Below are positions 1 to 5,468 of a stretch of 5,544 nt of DNA, piece by piece. The stretch lies in contig JAUUYI010000168.1 in the NCBI GenBank assembly GCA_030590525.1, positions 1 to 5,544 of the forward strand. The letters run 5' to 3'. The notes beneath the pieces are model-generated. The model made no database searches. It was not told the DNA's origin and saw nothing but the letters and a program-made list of their open reading frames with translations. The number at the start of each line of letters is the position of its first letter. Positions within the stretch are counted from its first letter, which is position 1. The stretch comes from Sedimenticola sp. GTDB lineage: Bacteria > Pseudomonadota > Gammaproteobacteria > Chromatiales > Chromatiaceae. A program made the translations under genes and the position numbers.

Positions 1-20
1 GGTCTTTCGTACAATGTATT

Positions 21-56
21 CCTGTAAATCCTGAAAATCATGTTAATCCTGTCTAA
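21..56. repeat. Degenerate 9-bp tandem repeat (CCTGTWAAT-like), 4 units
   Basis: Four consecutive 9-base units read CCTGTAAAT, CCTGAAAAT, CATGTTAAT and CCTGTCTAA (21-29, 30-38, 39-47, 48-56). A poorer fifth unit may precede them at 12-20. The array lies in the non-coding stretch downstream of argE. The units differ by one to four bases, so this is an aged or drifting array. No function is visible. The rest of 1-141 holds only an AT-rich stretch and a T7-G-T7 tract at 115-129. Confidence 0.7.
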
Positions 57-141
57 TTATGGAGATGATTTTGAGTGGAAATGGAGAGGTCTGTAAGATC
101 AAAATCGAGAACGGTTTTTTTGTTTTTTTGGGCGTCTCTCG

Positions 142-1290
142 CTAAACCAGGCAGAAGCGCCGTACCAGCGCCTGGATCAAATCGATCATGGGCTGGAGGC
201 GGGCGGTATGCAGAAACTCGTCTGGCTGGTGGGCCTGTTCGATGTCCCCGGGGCCGAGGATGACGGTCTCCATGCCAAGCTGCTGCAGGTAGGGCGCTTC
301 AGTGCCGAAGGCAACGCTGCCCGCTGGATGACCGGTGAGCTCCTCCGTCGTCTTGATGATGGCTGCCGTAGCGGGGGTCTCCATGGCCGGGATGCCAGCG
401 AAGGAGGACTCCATAGTCAGCTCCAGCCCACTTCCCTCGAGGAGTCCCTGCAGGCGCGCCGAGAGCTCTCCCCGCAAACTCTCCAGTTCCATGCCGGGCA
501 GAGGGCGCAGATCGATGTGCAGCTCACATGCGCCACAGATGCGGTTGGGGTTGTCGCCGCCGTGGATATGTCCCAGGTTCAGGGTTGGAACCTCCACGGC
601 GAACAGGGGATTGCGGTAGCGTGCCTGCAGCTCCCGGCGCCAGCTGAGGATCTCCCCCATCACCTGGTGCATCCCCTCCAGGGCGCTGACGCCCAGAGAC
701 GGGTCGCTGGAGTGTCCGGATTGGCCACGAAGGCGAATTATCTCCATTGCGATGCCCTTGTGCATGCGTACCGGGCGCAAGCCGGTGGGTTCGCCGATCA
801 CTGCATACCGGCCCAGCCGGCGATTGATCTCCAGCAGTGAGCGGGCCCCGCACATGGTGGTCTCCTCATCCGCTGTCGCCAACAGAATCAGGGGGTGTTT
901 CAGGCTGTTCAGGTCGAGCTCCCGCACCGCCTCGATAACCAGGGCGAGGAAGGCCTTCATATCGGAGCTGCCCAGGCCGTAGAGCCGGTTGTCCCGCTCA
1001 TCCAGGCGGAATGGATCGGAGTGCCAGCGCAGGTCGTCGAAAGGTACGGTGTCGGTATGTCCCGAGAACACCAGCCCGCCCGGGCCGCTGCCGGCGGTCG
1101 CCACCAGATTGAACTTGCCCGGCACCCCGGGTATTGGCATTGTCTCCACTTGGAATCCAAGCGCCTCCAGCCAGCAGTCGAGCAGCTCCACTACCGCCTG
1201 ATTGGACTGGTCCAGCGCCGGGTCGACGCTGCTCACCGAGGGCGCGGCGATCAGTGCCTCTATCATCCGCATGAGGGGTGGTGGCGCCAT
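142..1290 (-). CDS. argE: Acetylornithine deacetylase (M20 metallopeptidase family)
   Basis: The product hydrolyses N2-acetyl-L-ornithine to ornithine and acetate in the cytoplasm, the linear (non-recycling) route of arginine synthesis. The 382 residues match the length of E. coli ArgE (383). The M20 di-metal site is complete: GHTDTVP gives H78 and D80, GLGSSDMKA gives bridging D110, DEET gives catalytic E142 and metal ligand E143, GEPT gives E167, and the QAHQPDEF block near the C-terminus gives H354. The dimerisation/lid domain falls between roughly residues 175 and 290, with the GQSGHSSDP segment at its start. The ATG at 1290 fits because MAPPPLMRMIEALIAAPSVSS aligns with the usual ArgE N-terminus; ATGs at residues 7 and 9 would clip it. 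The Shine-Dalgarno is weak. It lies 169 bp downstream of the tetR gene on the same strand. The family also contains DapE and other deacetylases, but length and motifs favour ArgE. Confidence 0.92.
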   Translation of the reverse strand: MAPPPLMRMIEALIAAPSVSSVDPALDQSNQAVVELLDCWLEALGFQVETMPIPGVPGKFNLVATAGSGPGGLVFSGHTDTVPFDDLRWHSDPFRLDERDNRLYGLGSSDMKAFLALVIEAVRELDLNSLKHPLILLATADEETTMCGARSLLEINRRLGRYAVIGEPTGLRPVRMHKGIAMEIIRLRGQSGHSSDPSLGVSALEGMHQVMGEILSWRRELQARYRNPLFAVEVPTLNLGHIHGGDNPNRICGACELHIDLRPLPGMELESLRGELSARLQGLLEGSGLELTMESSFAGIPAMETPATAAIIKTTEELTGHPAGSVAFGTEAPYLQQLGMETVILGPGDIEQAHQPDEFLHTARLQPMIDLIQALVRRFCLV

Positions 1291-1333
1291 TGTCTTAGCC
1301 CGAAGATTTCATAAATTTGCGCCGGTATCGCGC

Positions 1334-1364
1334 AGTATATTGGTTTCGCAAGGAAATTTCCGAA
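1334..1364 (-). promoter_or_regulatory. Possible argE promoter
   Basis: On the minus strand a TATACT -10-like hexamer lies at 1339-1334. The best -35-like hexamer upstream is a poor TTCGGA (1364-1359), with a 19-bp spacer. A start near 1327 would give a leader of about 37 bases before the argE ATG. The -35 match is weak, so argE might instead be read through from tetR. No clear ARG box (TGAATWWWWATTCA) was found in 1291-1459. Confidence 0.25.
1352..1361. repeat. Perfect 10-bp palindrome GGAAATTTCC between tetR and argE
   Basis: GGAAATTTCC is a perfect palindrome overlapping the spacer/-35 zone of the possible argE promoter, so it could be a small operator. Two related motifs share the spacer: a GGAA-N3-TTCC motif near 1398-1408 and CACAA-T-TTGTG at 1438-1448. 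None is followed by a T-run in the argE direction, so they do not look like intrinsic terminators. Short palindromes arise by chance, hence the low confidence in function. Confidence 0.3.
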
Positions 1365-1459
1365 GGAGCGGCGTATCGGTGACTACGGCCGACTGAGGAA
1401 ATATTCCTTGTGGAATCAAGAGACAAGCGAGATCAAGCACAATTTGTGAAAGATTCGGG

Positions 1460-2038
1460 TTAGGCATAGCGGGCCAGTTTTTCCAGCCAGCGGTTGATCT
1501 CTGCACCGCCTCGCTCAAGGAACCCCGGTTCCTGGTACACATGGGCGATCACGATGATACCCTGCCCCCGGGCCAGCAGTTGCAGTGAGAGTTCCCGCGC
1601 CTCGTCCGGGTATCCCATTGCCACGAACTGACTTTCCACCCACTGCTGGAATAAGTCGAACAATCGCTTCGCCTCTGCTGCCAGCAGTGGCTGATCTTTG
1701 GTCAATTCCACGTTCAGTGAACCCATGGGGCAGCCGGAGCGCAATAGTGCAGGGGTGCTGTCATAGATGGTGCGAACCAGCCGCTCCAGCCGGTCCAGCG
1801 GTTCGGGAATGGTGCGGTTCCACTCCGTCAGCATGCTGGAGGTGTTGCCGAGGCGCTGCTCGATGACCGCCTTGAGGATCTCCTCTTTGGTCTTGAAATA
1901 ATAATAGATATTGCCGCGTGGCGCCTCTGCTGCCTCCACCACGTCACTGAAGGATGTCCGATTGTAGCCCTTGTGGTAGAAGAGCCGGTTGGCGGCATCG
2001 ATAATGCGCTTGCGGGTGCGTTCGCTTTTACTGATCAT
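1460..2038 (-). CDS. TetR/AcrR-family transcriptional regulator
   Basis: This is a 192-residue ligand-responsive DNA-binding regulator of typical TetR length. Residues 8-55 form the TetR_N helix-turn-helix: TRKRIIDAANRLFYHKGY, then TSFSDVVEAAEAPRGNIYYYF, ending in KTKEEIL. The C-terminal ligand/dimer domain (about 65-190) carries a GCPMGSL stretch at 102-108, a cysteine-containing motif I associate with one common TetR subgroup but cannot name securely. The ATG at 2038 is nearly forced: a TAA in the same frame lies at 2056-2054, only 15 bases upstream. No good Shine-Dalgarno precedes it (AAGG sits about 13 bases away). The gene is divergent from ilvD and co-directional with argE. The ligand is unknown. 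Regulation of itself is the commonest pattern in the family; control of ilvD or argE is only an inference from position. Confidence 0.9.
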   Translation of the reverse strand: MISKSERTRKRIIDAANRLFYHKGYNRTSFSDVVEAAEAPRGNIYYYFKTKEEILKAVIEQRLGNTSSMLTEWNRTIPEPLDRLERLVRTIYDSTPALLRSGCPMGSLNVELTKDQPLLAAEAKRLFDLFQQWVESQFVAMGYPDEARELSLQLLARGQGIIVIAHVYQEPGFLERGGAEINRWLEKLARYA

Positions 2039-2044
2039 CAGGTA

Positions 2045-2050
2045 ATTATA
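2045..2050 (-). promoter_or_regulatory. tetR -10 box (TATAAT), possibly leaderless mRNA
   Basis: The minus strand reads exact consensus TATAAT at 2050-2045. Its downstream edge is only six bases from the tetR start codon at 2038-2036, so transcription would begin at or next to the ATG. No good -35 hexamer lies at 16-18 bp. The hexamer is centred in an imperfect 13-bp palindrome, GGTAATTATAACC (2041-2053, one mismatched pair), a plausible autoregulatory operator. The lack of a close Shine-Dalgarno agrees with a leaderless message, but AT-rich chance matches are common. Confidence 0.4.
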
Positions 2051-2076
2051 ACCTTAGATTTCATGGGCAGGGTATC

Positions 2077-2102
2077 GATGGGCACGCTGCGCTTTGCCCA
2101 TC
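2077..2102. promoter_or_regulatory. Inverted repeat GATGGGCA-N10-TGCCCATC, candidate operator
   Basis: A perfect 8-bp inverted repeat (2077-2084 and 2095-2102, 10-base spacer) sits in the tetR-ilvD divergent spacer. A further direct copy of the core ATGGGCA lies at 2063-2069, so the core occurs three times in 39 bases. Size and symmetry suit a dimeric regulator such as the adjacent TetR protein. It lies upstream of both genes, has no T-run after it, and so is not a terminator. Its role is inferred only from location. Confidence 0.4.
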
Positions 2103-2182
2103 CTGCGATGGTGCAAAGAGAACAAAACCATGCAATTCAACCGTTTTCAGTTGAGTAGGATGTTTGTAACAGGCAAATAAGG

Positions 2183-2218
2183 GATAATCGTGCACCAGTT
2201 TCAGCCTGCAACCGGAGA
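2183..2218 (+). promoter_or_regulatory. ilvD leader: -10-like GATAAT and Shine-Dalgarno
   Basis: GATAAT at 2183-2188 resembles a -10 box (5/6) but has no good -35 at normal spacing; TTGAGT at 2151-2156 is too far away. GGAGA at 2214-2218 is a clear Shine-Dalgarno five bases before the ATG at 2224 and supports that start. No run of Ile/Val/Leu codons or terminator/antiterminator pair was seen, so classical branched-chain attenuation is not supported here. Confidence 0.35.
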
Positions 2219-2223
2219 GAGAG

Positions 2224-4107
2224 ATGCCTGAGTATCGTTCCCGCACCACCACCCATGGACGTAACATGGCCGGCGCTCGCGCTCTTTGGCGGGCTACCGG
2301 CATGCAGGATGGGGATTTTGACAAGCCGATCGTGGCAGTAGTCAACTCTTTTACCCAATTCGTGCCGGGCCATGTCCACCTGAAAGATATGGGCCAGCTG
2401 GTGGCCCGGGAGATAGAGGCAGCAGGCGGTGTGGCCAAGGAGTTCAATACCATCGCCATCGACGACGGCATCGCTATGGGACACGGGGGCATGCTCTACT
2501 CGCTGCCCTCCCGGGACCTCATTGCCGACTCGGTCGAGTATATGGTCAATGCCCATTGTGCCGATGCCATGGTCTGCATCTCCAACTGCGACAAGATCAC
2601 CCCCGGGATGTTGATGGCGGCGCTGCGGCTCAACATCCCTGCGGTGTTCGTCTCTGGAGGCCCCATGGAGTCGGGAAAGACCACCCTGCATGGCAAGAAG
2701 GTGAAGCTGGATCTGGTGGATGCCATGATTTCAGCCGCAGACCCGGAGGAGACGGATGCGGATGTGGCGGAGATCGAGCGTTCCGCCTGCCCTACCTGCG
2801 GTTCCTGCTCGGGCATGTTCACAGCCAATTCGATGAACTGCCTGACCGAGGCCCTGGGGCTCAGCCTGCCGGGTAACGGCTCACTGGTTGCTACGCATGC
2901 TGATCGGAAAGCGCTGTTTCTGGAAGCAGGGCGCCTGATCGTGGAGATCACCCGGCGTTATTATGAGCAGGACGAGGCCACGCTGTTACCCCGCAGTATC
3001 GCCAGTTTCGAAGCATTCGAGAATGCCGTCGCTCTGGACATCGCCATGGGGGGTTCCACCAACACGGTGCTGCACCTGCTGGCCGCCGCTCATGAAGCAA
3101 AGGTGGGGTTTAGCATGGCGGATATCGACCGTCTCTCCCGCAGGATACCCAATCTGTGCAAGGTGGCTCCTTCCACCCAGCAGTATCACATGGAGGATGT
3201 GCATCGTGCCGGGGGTGTGATCGCTATCCTGGGGGAACTCTCCAGGGCTGGATTGATCCATGCGGACGCGGGCAGCGTCCACAGCACCACCCTCGGGGAG
3301 ACGATCGCCCACTGGGACATCACCGTCAGTCAGGAGCAGGCGGCTCAGACGCGTTATCTGGCCGGACCGGGTGGGGTGCCGACCCAGGAGGCGTTCAGCC
3401 AGTCGGTCCGCTGGCCCTCGCTCGATCTGGACCGCTCCGGCGGCTGCGTCCGGGATCTGGCACACGCCTATAGCCGGGACGGGGGGTTGGCGGTGCTCTA
3501 CGGTAACCTGGCGGAAGAGGGGTGTATCGTGAAGACAGCCGGTGTGGACGAGTCGATCCTGAAATTTAAGGGGCCGGCGCGTATCTTCGAGAGCCAGGAG
3601 GCGGCGGTGGCGGCGATCCTGGATGACCGGATCCAGCCCGGTGACGTGGTGCTGATCCGCTATGAGGGCCCCAAGGGAGGACCCGGCATGCAGGAGATGC
3701 TCTATCCTACCAGCTATCTGAAGTCCAAGGGGTTGGGCAAGGTGTGTGCCCTGATCACCGATGGCCGTTTCTCCGGCGGTACTTCCGGTCTCTCCATCGG
3801 CCACTGCTCACCGGAGGCGGCGGAGGGGGGCAACATCGCGCTGGTGCAGGAGGGTGAGCCGATCGAGATCGATATCCCTGGGCGCAAAATTCGGGTGGCC
3901 GTCAGTGATGACGAGATGGCCACACGACGCCAGGCAATGGCGGTGAAGGGAGACGATGCCTGGCGCCCGGCAGGCCGACAAAGAGTGGTGTCAGAGGCGC
4001 TGCAGGCCTATGCCGCTCTCACCACCAGTGCCGCCCGCGGGGCAGTGCGTGATCTGTCGCAGATCAGAGGACAGGGGACAGGGGACAGGGGACAGAAAAG
4101 AGGATGA
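2224..4107 (+). CDS. ilvD: Dihydroxy-acid dehydratase
   Basis: IlvD dehydrates 2,3-dihydroxy-isovalerate and 2,3-dihydroxy-3-methylvalerate to the 2-oxo acids that give valine, leucine and isoleucine. It is a cytoplasmic Fe-S and Mg-dependent enzyme of the IlvD/Edd family. The protein follows E. coli IlvD nearly block for block: [18 protein letters not shown] at the N-terminus, Mg ligand D81 in [10 protein letters not shown], cluster C122, Mg ligand D123 and K124 (the carbamylated lysine) in [10 protein letters not shown], cluster C195 in [10 protein letters not shown], Mg ligand E491 in [13 protein letters not shown], and the catalytic serine S517 in TDGRFSGG. All key residues are present. 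At 627 residues it is about 11 longer than the E. coli protein: after the conserved RGAVRD, residues 613-627 are encoded by the 7-bp tandem repeat at 4068-4095 and look like a junk tail. It stands alone, divergent from tetR and convergent with the SH3 gene. Confidence 0.97.
   Translation: MPEYRSRTTTHGRNMAGARALWRATGMQDGDFDKPIVAVVNSFTQFVPGHVHLKDMGQLVAREIEAAGGVAKEFNTIAIDDGIAMGHGGMLYSLPSRDLIADSVEYMVNAHCADAMVCISNCDKITPGMLMAALRLNIPAVFVSGGPMESGKTTLHGKKVKLDLVDAMISAADPEETDADVAEIERSACPTCGSCSGMFTANSMNCLTEALGLSLPGNGSLVATHADRKALFLEAGRLIVEITRRYYEQDEATLLPRSIASFEAFENAVALDIAMGGSTNTVLHLLAAAHEAKVGFSMADIDRLSRRIPNLCKVAPSTQQYHMEDVHRAGGVIAILGELSRAGLIHADAGSVHSTTLGETIAHWDITVSQEQAAQTRYLAGPGGVPTQEAFSQSVRWPSLDLDRSGGCVRDLAHAYSRDGGLAVLYGNLAEEGCIVKTAGVDESILKFKGPARIFESQEAAVAAILDDRIQPGDVVLIRYEGPKGGPGMQEMLYPTSYLKSKGLGKVCALITDGRFSGGTSGLSIGHCSPEAAEGGNIALVQEGEPIEIDIPGRKIRVAVSDDEMATRRQAMAVKGDDAWRPAGRQRVVSEALQAYAALTTSAARGAVRDLSQIRGQGTGDRGQKRG
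4068..4095 (+). repeat. 7-bp tandem repeat (RGGACAG), 4 units, in the ilvD 3' end
   Basis: One AGGACAG unit and three GGGACAG units are head-to-tail with no interruption. Because the period is not a multiple of three, gain or loss of one unit shifts the reading frame and changes where ilvD stops. The tract encodes the [14 protein letters not shown] tail of IlvD, beyond the conserved end of the family. A single unit of the same sequence stands at 4484-4490 in the opposite orientation. Confidence 0.9.
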
Positions 4108-4267
4108 ACCCCAGGACCTGGGATCGCCGAATTGCACTCTGCCAACCGGAAAGAATGCCGACTACAAGTTGGCGCTCTCGGAGGTGAGGAAACGCACGGC
4201 CCGGGGACGGGTGCTGCCCGGTGCGCACGGCTGGCGTGGCGCTACGCACACCATTACGAGGTAGAGA

Positions 4268-4288
4268 GTAGGGGCGCAGATTGTGCGC
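4268..4288 (+). repeat. Possible REP-like hairpin with GTAG head
   Basis: GTAG at 4268-4271 is followed by GCGCA (4274-4278), a five-base loop and TGCGC (4284-4288). This resembles the GTAG-headed hairpins further right but is shorter and unpaired with a partner. An 8-bp direct repeat TTACGAGG flanks it at 4254-4261 and 4301-4308. It could be a decayed REP-type unit or chance. Confidence 0.3.
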
Positions 4289-4315
4289 TGCTCTGCGGTG
4301 TTACGAGGGAAGGGT

Positions 4316-4463
4316 GTAACTTCTCAATAAGTATAGGCAAGAATTTACAATGTAGGGTGTATCAAGCGGAGCGGATACACCAGGCTAGGTCGCGTTGGTG
4401 GATCCGTCGCTGCGCTCCTTGATCCACCCTACCCGTTTGCCCCTCGAGTTATTGAGAAGTTAC
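4316..4463. mobile_element. MITE-like 148-bp element with perfect 15-bp terminal inverted repeats
   Basis: GTAACTTCTCAATAA at 4316-4330 is matched exactly in reverse complement at 4449-4463. The element is non-coding, 148 bp long, and has two internal hairpins. These are the features of a non-autonomous miniature element. No obvious target-site duplication is visible directly outside the ends (left GGGT, right GGAA), so transposition is inferred rather than shown. A T8 run at 4470-4477 follows the right end, so a folded transcript of the element could also end ilvD transcription. It lies between two convergent genes and interrupts neither. Confidence 0.65.
4352..4432. repeat. REPIN-like pair of inverted GTAG-headed hairpins
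   Basis: The left unit starts with GTAG (4352-4355) and has an 8-bp stem, GGTGTATC at 4356-4363 with GATACACC at 4374-4381. The right unit is the inverse: an 8-bp stem GGTGGATC at 4397-4404 with GATCCACC at 4421-4428, ending in CTAC (4429-4432). The outermost 8 bases GTAGGGTG and CACCCTAC also pair. The two units are diverged copies of one palindrome in head-to-head orientation. REP sequences mobilised by RAYT transposases have a GTAG tetranucleotide at the foot of a hairpin, and inverted pairs are called REPINs. This fits the architecture; family membership is inference. Confidence 0.6.
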
Positions 4464-4494
4464 GGAAGGTTTTTTTTCTTTTCTGTCCTCTGAT

Positions 4495-5163
4495 TCAGAG
4501 CGAACCCCAGCTGTTCTTGCGGCGCTGGAAGCGGAGGTGGGGCAGGATCAGGCCGAGGATTATGCCAAGGATAATGATCCCCGCGCCGATCATGAACCAC
4601 TGCTGGTTGCTGTCGTTGCTCAACTCCCGGTTTTCCTGCTTCAGGTTCTCCACCTCTTGAGTCAGCCGGGCCACCATCTTGCGTAGATTGTTGCGCTCAT
4701 TGGCGATTCGGACTGCGTTGGATGCGGTGCGACGGATGGTTTCCAACTCTATTCCGAGCTCATCCTTGCCCTTTTTTACCGTCGCGTAGTCCTTCTGCAG
4801 CGTGTGATGTTCCTGCTGAAGCTGGATCAGCCTGGCCGTCAGCTTATCCGGTTCCTGCTGCAGTTCTGCCAGCTGTGCCTCTGCCCTGGCCAGCCGGTCG
4901 CGGGCACTCGGCACCTTCATAAGCTGCCGGGTCAATACATAGCCCGTCTTGCCATCCTTGGCCCTCACCTCTGAGTAGCCCGTGGCGGGGTTGGATTTGA
5001 TCAGCGCCAACTCGTAACCACTCGGCAGCATACGCACGATCTTATGGGTGGCGCTCTCACCCGATCTCAGGGTTATCTTGAACTGGTCGGTAACATAGCG
5101 ACTCTCGGCCTGCAGGTGGGTCGCAACGAACAGCAATACAAACCCCAGTAAAATCTTTTTCAC
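4495..5163 (-). CDS. YgiM-like SH3-domain, coiled-coil membrane protein (TIGR04211-type)
   Basis: This is a 222-residue envelope protein. Residues 1-19 are a signal peptide (MKK, hydrophobic core, cleavage after LQA). Residues 21-85 form a bacterial SH3 domain, with RYVTDQFKITLRSGES at the start and the KTGYVLTRQLMKVP end. Residues 87-185 are charged and Leu-rich, with heptad-like spacing typical of a coiled coil. Residues 189-208 are a strong membrane helix, followed by a basic cytoplasmic tail, RFQRRKNSWGSL. This order matches the conserved gammaproteobacterial SH3-and-anchor family that includes E. coli YgiM (about 206 residues). The SH3 domain and coiled coil should face the periplasm, perhaps contacting peptidoglycan; the function is not established. 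The start is GTG at 5163, chosen because it gives a complete signal peptide and has a Shine-Dalgarno (GAGGT) five bases upstream. It converges with ilvD. Confidence 0.88.
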   Translation of the reverse strand: MKKILLGFVLLFVATHLQAESRYVTDQFKITLRSGESATHKIVRMLPSGYELALIKSNPATGYSEVRAKDGKTGYVLTRQLMKVPSARDRLARAEAQLAELQQEPDKLTARLIQLQQEHHTLQKDYATVKKGKDELGIELETIRRTASNAVRIANERNNLRKMVARLTQEVENLKQENRELSNDSNQQWFMIGAGIIILGIILGLILPHLRFQRRKNSWGSL

Positions 5164-5167
5164 GATT

Positions 5168-5172
5168 ACCTC
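5168..5172 (-). promoter_or_regulatory. Ribosome binding site deciding the GTG start of the SH3 gene
   Basis: On the minus strand GAGGT (5172-5168) is followed by TAATC-type spacing... four bases, then GTG at 5163-5161 and the MKKILL signal-peptide start. This supports GTG rather than a later codon as initiator. No confident promoter was found upstream; a GATAAT at 5245-5240 lacks a -35 partner. Confidence 0.6.
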
Positions 5173-5215
5173 GGTGATTTTCCGAATTTACGTTTCAGGA
5201 GGGTGATTTTTTCAG

Positions 5216-5338
5216 ATGGTGATCGATAAGTCCAAAGAGATTATCACAGCTGGTATCGGACAGGGCCTGAAACAGGGCTTTTATGCACAGAGTGGAATTC
5301 TGCGCACGTCATATTTTTGTTGTTTGTCAGTTATTTGA
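5216..5338 (+). CDS. Possible 40-residue small ORF of unknown function
   Basis: ATG at 5216 opens 40 codons ending in TGA at 5336-5338, starting MVIDKSKEIITAGIGQGLKQG and ending in a Cys-containing hydrophobic stretch (SYFCCLSVI). A very good Shine-Dalgarno (AGGAGGG, 5197-5203) lies upstream, but about 12 bases away, longer than ideal, and a TGA at 5204-5206 blocks an earlier in-frame start. The ORF is divergent from the SH3 gene and runs through the DnaA box at 5281-5289. I recognise no family. It may be chance inside a non-coding control region. Confidence 0.2.
   Translation: MVIDKSKEIITAGIGQGLKQGFYAQSGILRTSYFCCLSVI
5276..5293 (+). repeat. 18-bp direct repeat, copy 1 (partner 5452-5469)
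   Basis: GGCTTTTATGCACAGAGT here and GGCTTTTATTCACAGAGT at 5452-5469 agree at 17 of 18 bases, 176 bp apart. Each copy contains a consensus DnaA box, and the only difference falls on the free N position of TTATNCACA. The match extends beyond the 9-bp box on both sides, so it is more than two independent boxes. Confidence 0.85.
5281..5289 (+). promoter_or_regulatory. DnaA box TTATGCACA
   Basis: Exact match to the TTATNCACA consensus bound by the replication initiator DnaA. It lies 168 bases left of the main box cluster and inside the left copy of the 18-bp direct repeat. Confidence 0.6.
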
Positions 5339-5362
5339 CTTCCCCCGAGGATAAATTCTAAA
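5335..5362 (+). promoter_or_regulatory. Possible rightward promoter
   Basis: TTGACT (5335-5340, five of six to consensus) is followed after 16 bases by TCTAAA (5357-5362, four of six). Transcription would start near 5370 and run right toward a gene beyond the window end, through the DnaA-box cluster. The -10 match is mediocre and the area is AT-rich, so this is tentative. Confidence 0.25.
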
Positions 5363-5400
5363 TAATTGAATATTAAGGAATAAGTATGATTGTACAAAAA
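5351..5400. other. AT-rich block, candidate DNA-unwinding element
   Basis: Counting by hand, 42 of these 50 bases are A or T (84%), far above the GC-rich genes of the window. It ends 56 bases before the DnaA-box cluster. No E. coli-type 13-mers (GATCTNTTTATTT) are evident. An inverted repeat TGTCA-N6-TGACA (5403-5418) follows it. Confidence 0.5.
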
Positions 5401-5425
5401 AGTGTCAATTTGATGACATCTGCGT

Positions 5426-5445
5426 GGGGATGGGGTTTGGGTTGG
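5426..5445 (+). other. G-run tract between AT block and DnaA boxes
   Basis: GGGG (5426-5429), GGGG (5432-5435), GGG (5439-5441) and GG (5444-5445) are separated by two- or three-base loops. A two-layer G-quadruplex is possible on the plus strand. It stands out from its AT-rich surroundings. Confidence 0.45.
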
Positions 5446-5456
5446 TTCCGAGGCTT

Positions 5457-5465
5457 TTATTCACA
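5457..5465 (+). promoter_or_regulatory. DnaA box TTATTCACA
   Basis: Exact TTATNCACA match; first of three clustered boxes, three bases before the next one and in the same orientation. It lies within the right copy of the 18-bp direct repeat. Confidence 0.7.
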
Positions 5466-5468
5466 GAG

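Larger units (their letters stand above)
4063..4494. repeat. Long inverted repeat pair bounding the ilvD/SH3-gene intergenic island
   Basis: The right arm at 4478-4494, read on the minus strand, is ATCAGAGGACAGAAAAG. The left arm on the plus strand has the same 17 bases but split: ATCAGAGGACAG at 4063-4074 and AAAAG at 4096-4100, with three extra 7-bp units inserted between them. The left arm lies inside the 3' end of ilvD, and the right arm begins immediately after the stop codon of the convergent SH3 gene. The arms therefore mark both edges of the 387-base gene-free stretch. This could be the trace of an inserted element or a shared repeat family. No transposase is present. Confidence 0.7.

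Noticed and set aside
99..140. Intrinsic terminator formed around the T7-G-T7 tract downstream of argE
   Set aside because: The T-runs are on the plus strand, opposite to argE transcription, and only a weak CGAGA/TCTCG pairing flanks rather than precedes them.
208..840. 210-codon open frame on the plus strand opposite argE
   Set aside because: It is fully antisense to a gene with complete ArgE catalytic motifs and its translation shows no recognisable domain; it is a shadow of GC-rich codon bias.
1345..1448. Terminator between tetR and argE
   Set aside because: The small palindromes here have short stems and no T-run in the minus direction.
2130..2180. 16-codon ORF upstream of ilvD as an attenuation leader peptide
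   Set aside because: It has only one Leu and one Val codon and no Ile codon, no good Shine-Dalgarno, and no terminator/antiterminator hairpins follow.
2986..3804. 272-codon open frame on the minus strand inside ilvD
   Set aside because: It is antisense to the best-conserved part of ilvD and resembles no protein family I know; treated as a shadow frame.
4068..4095. CRISPR-type or spaced direct repeat
   Set aside because: Units are contiguous 7-mers without spacers; it is a simple tandem repeat.
4132..4422. 96-codon open frame in the intergenic repeat island
   Set aside because: It has no convincing start signal, runs through the 15-bp terminal repeat and the REP-like hairpins, and its translation has no domain; the frame is open by chance.
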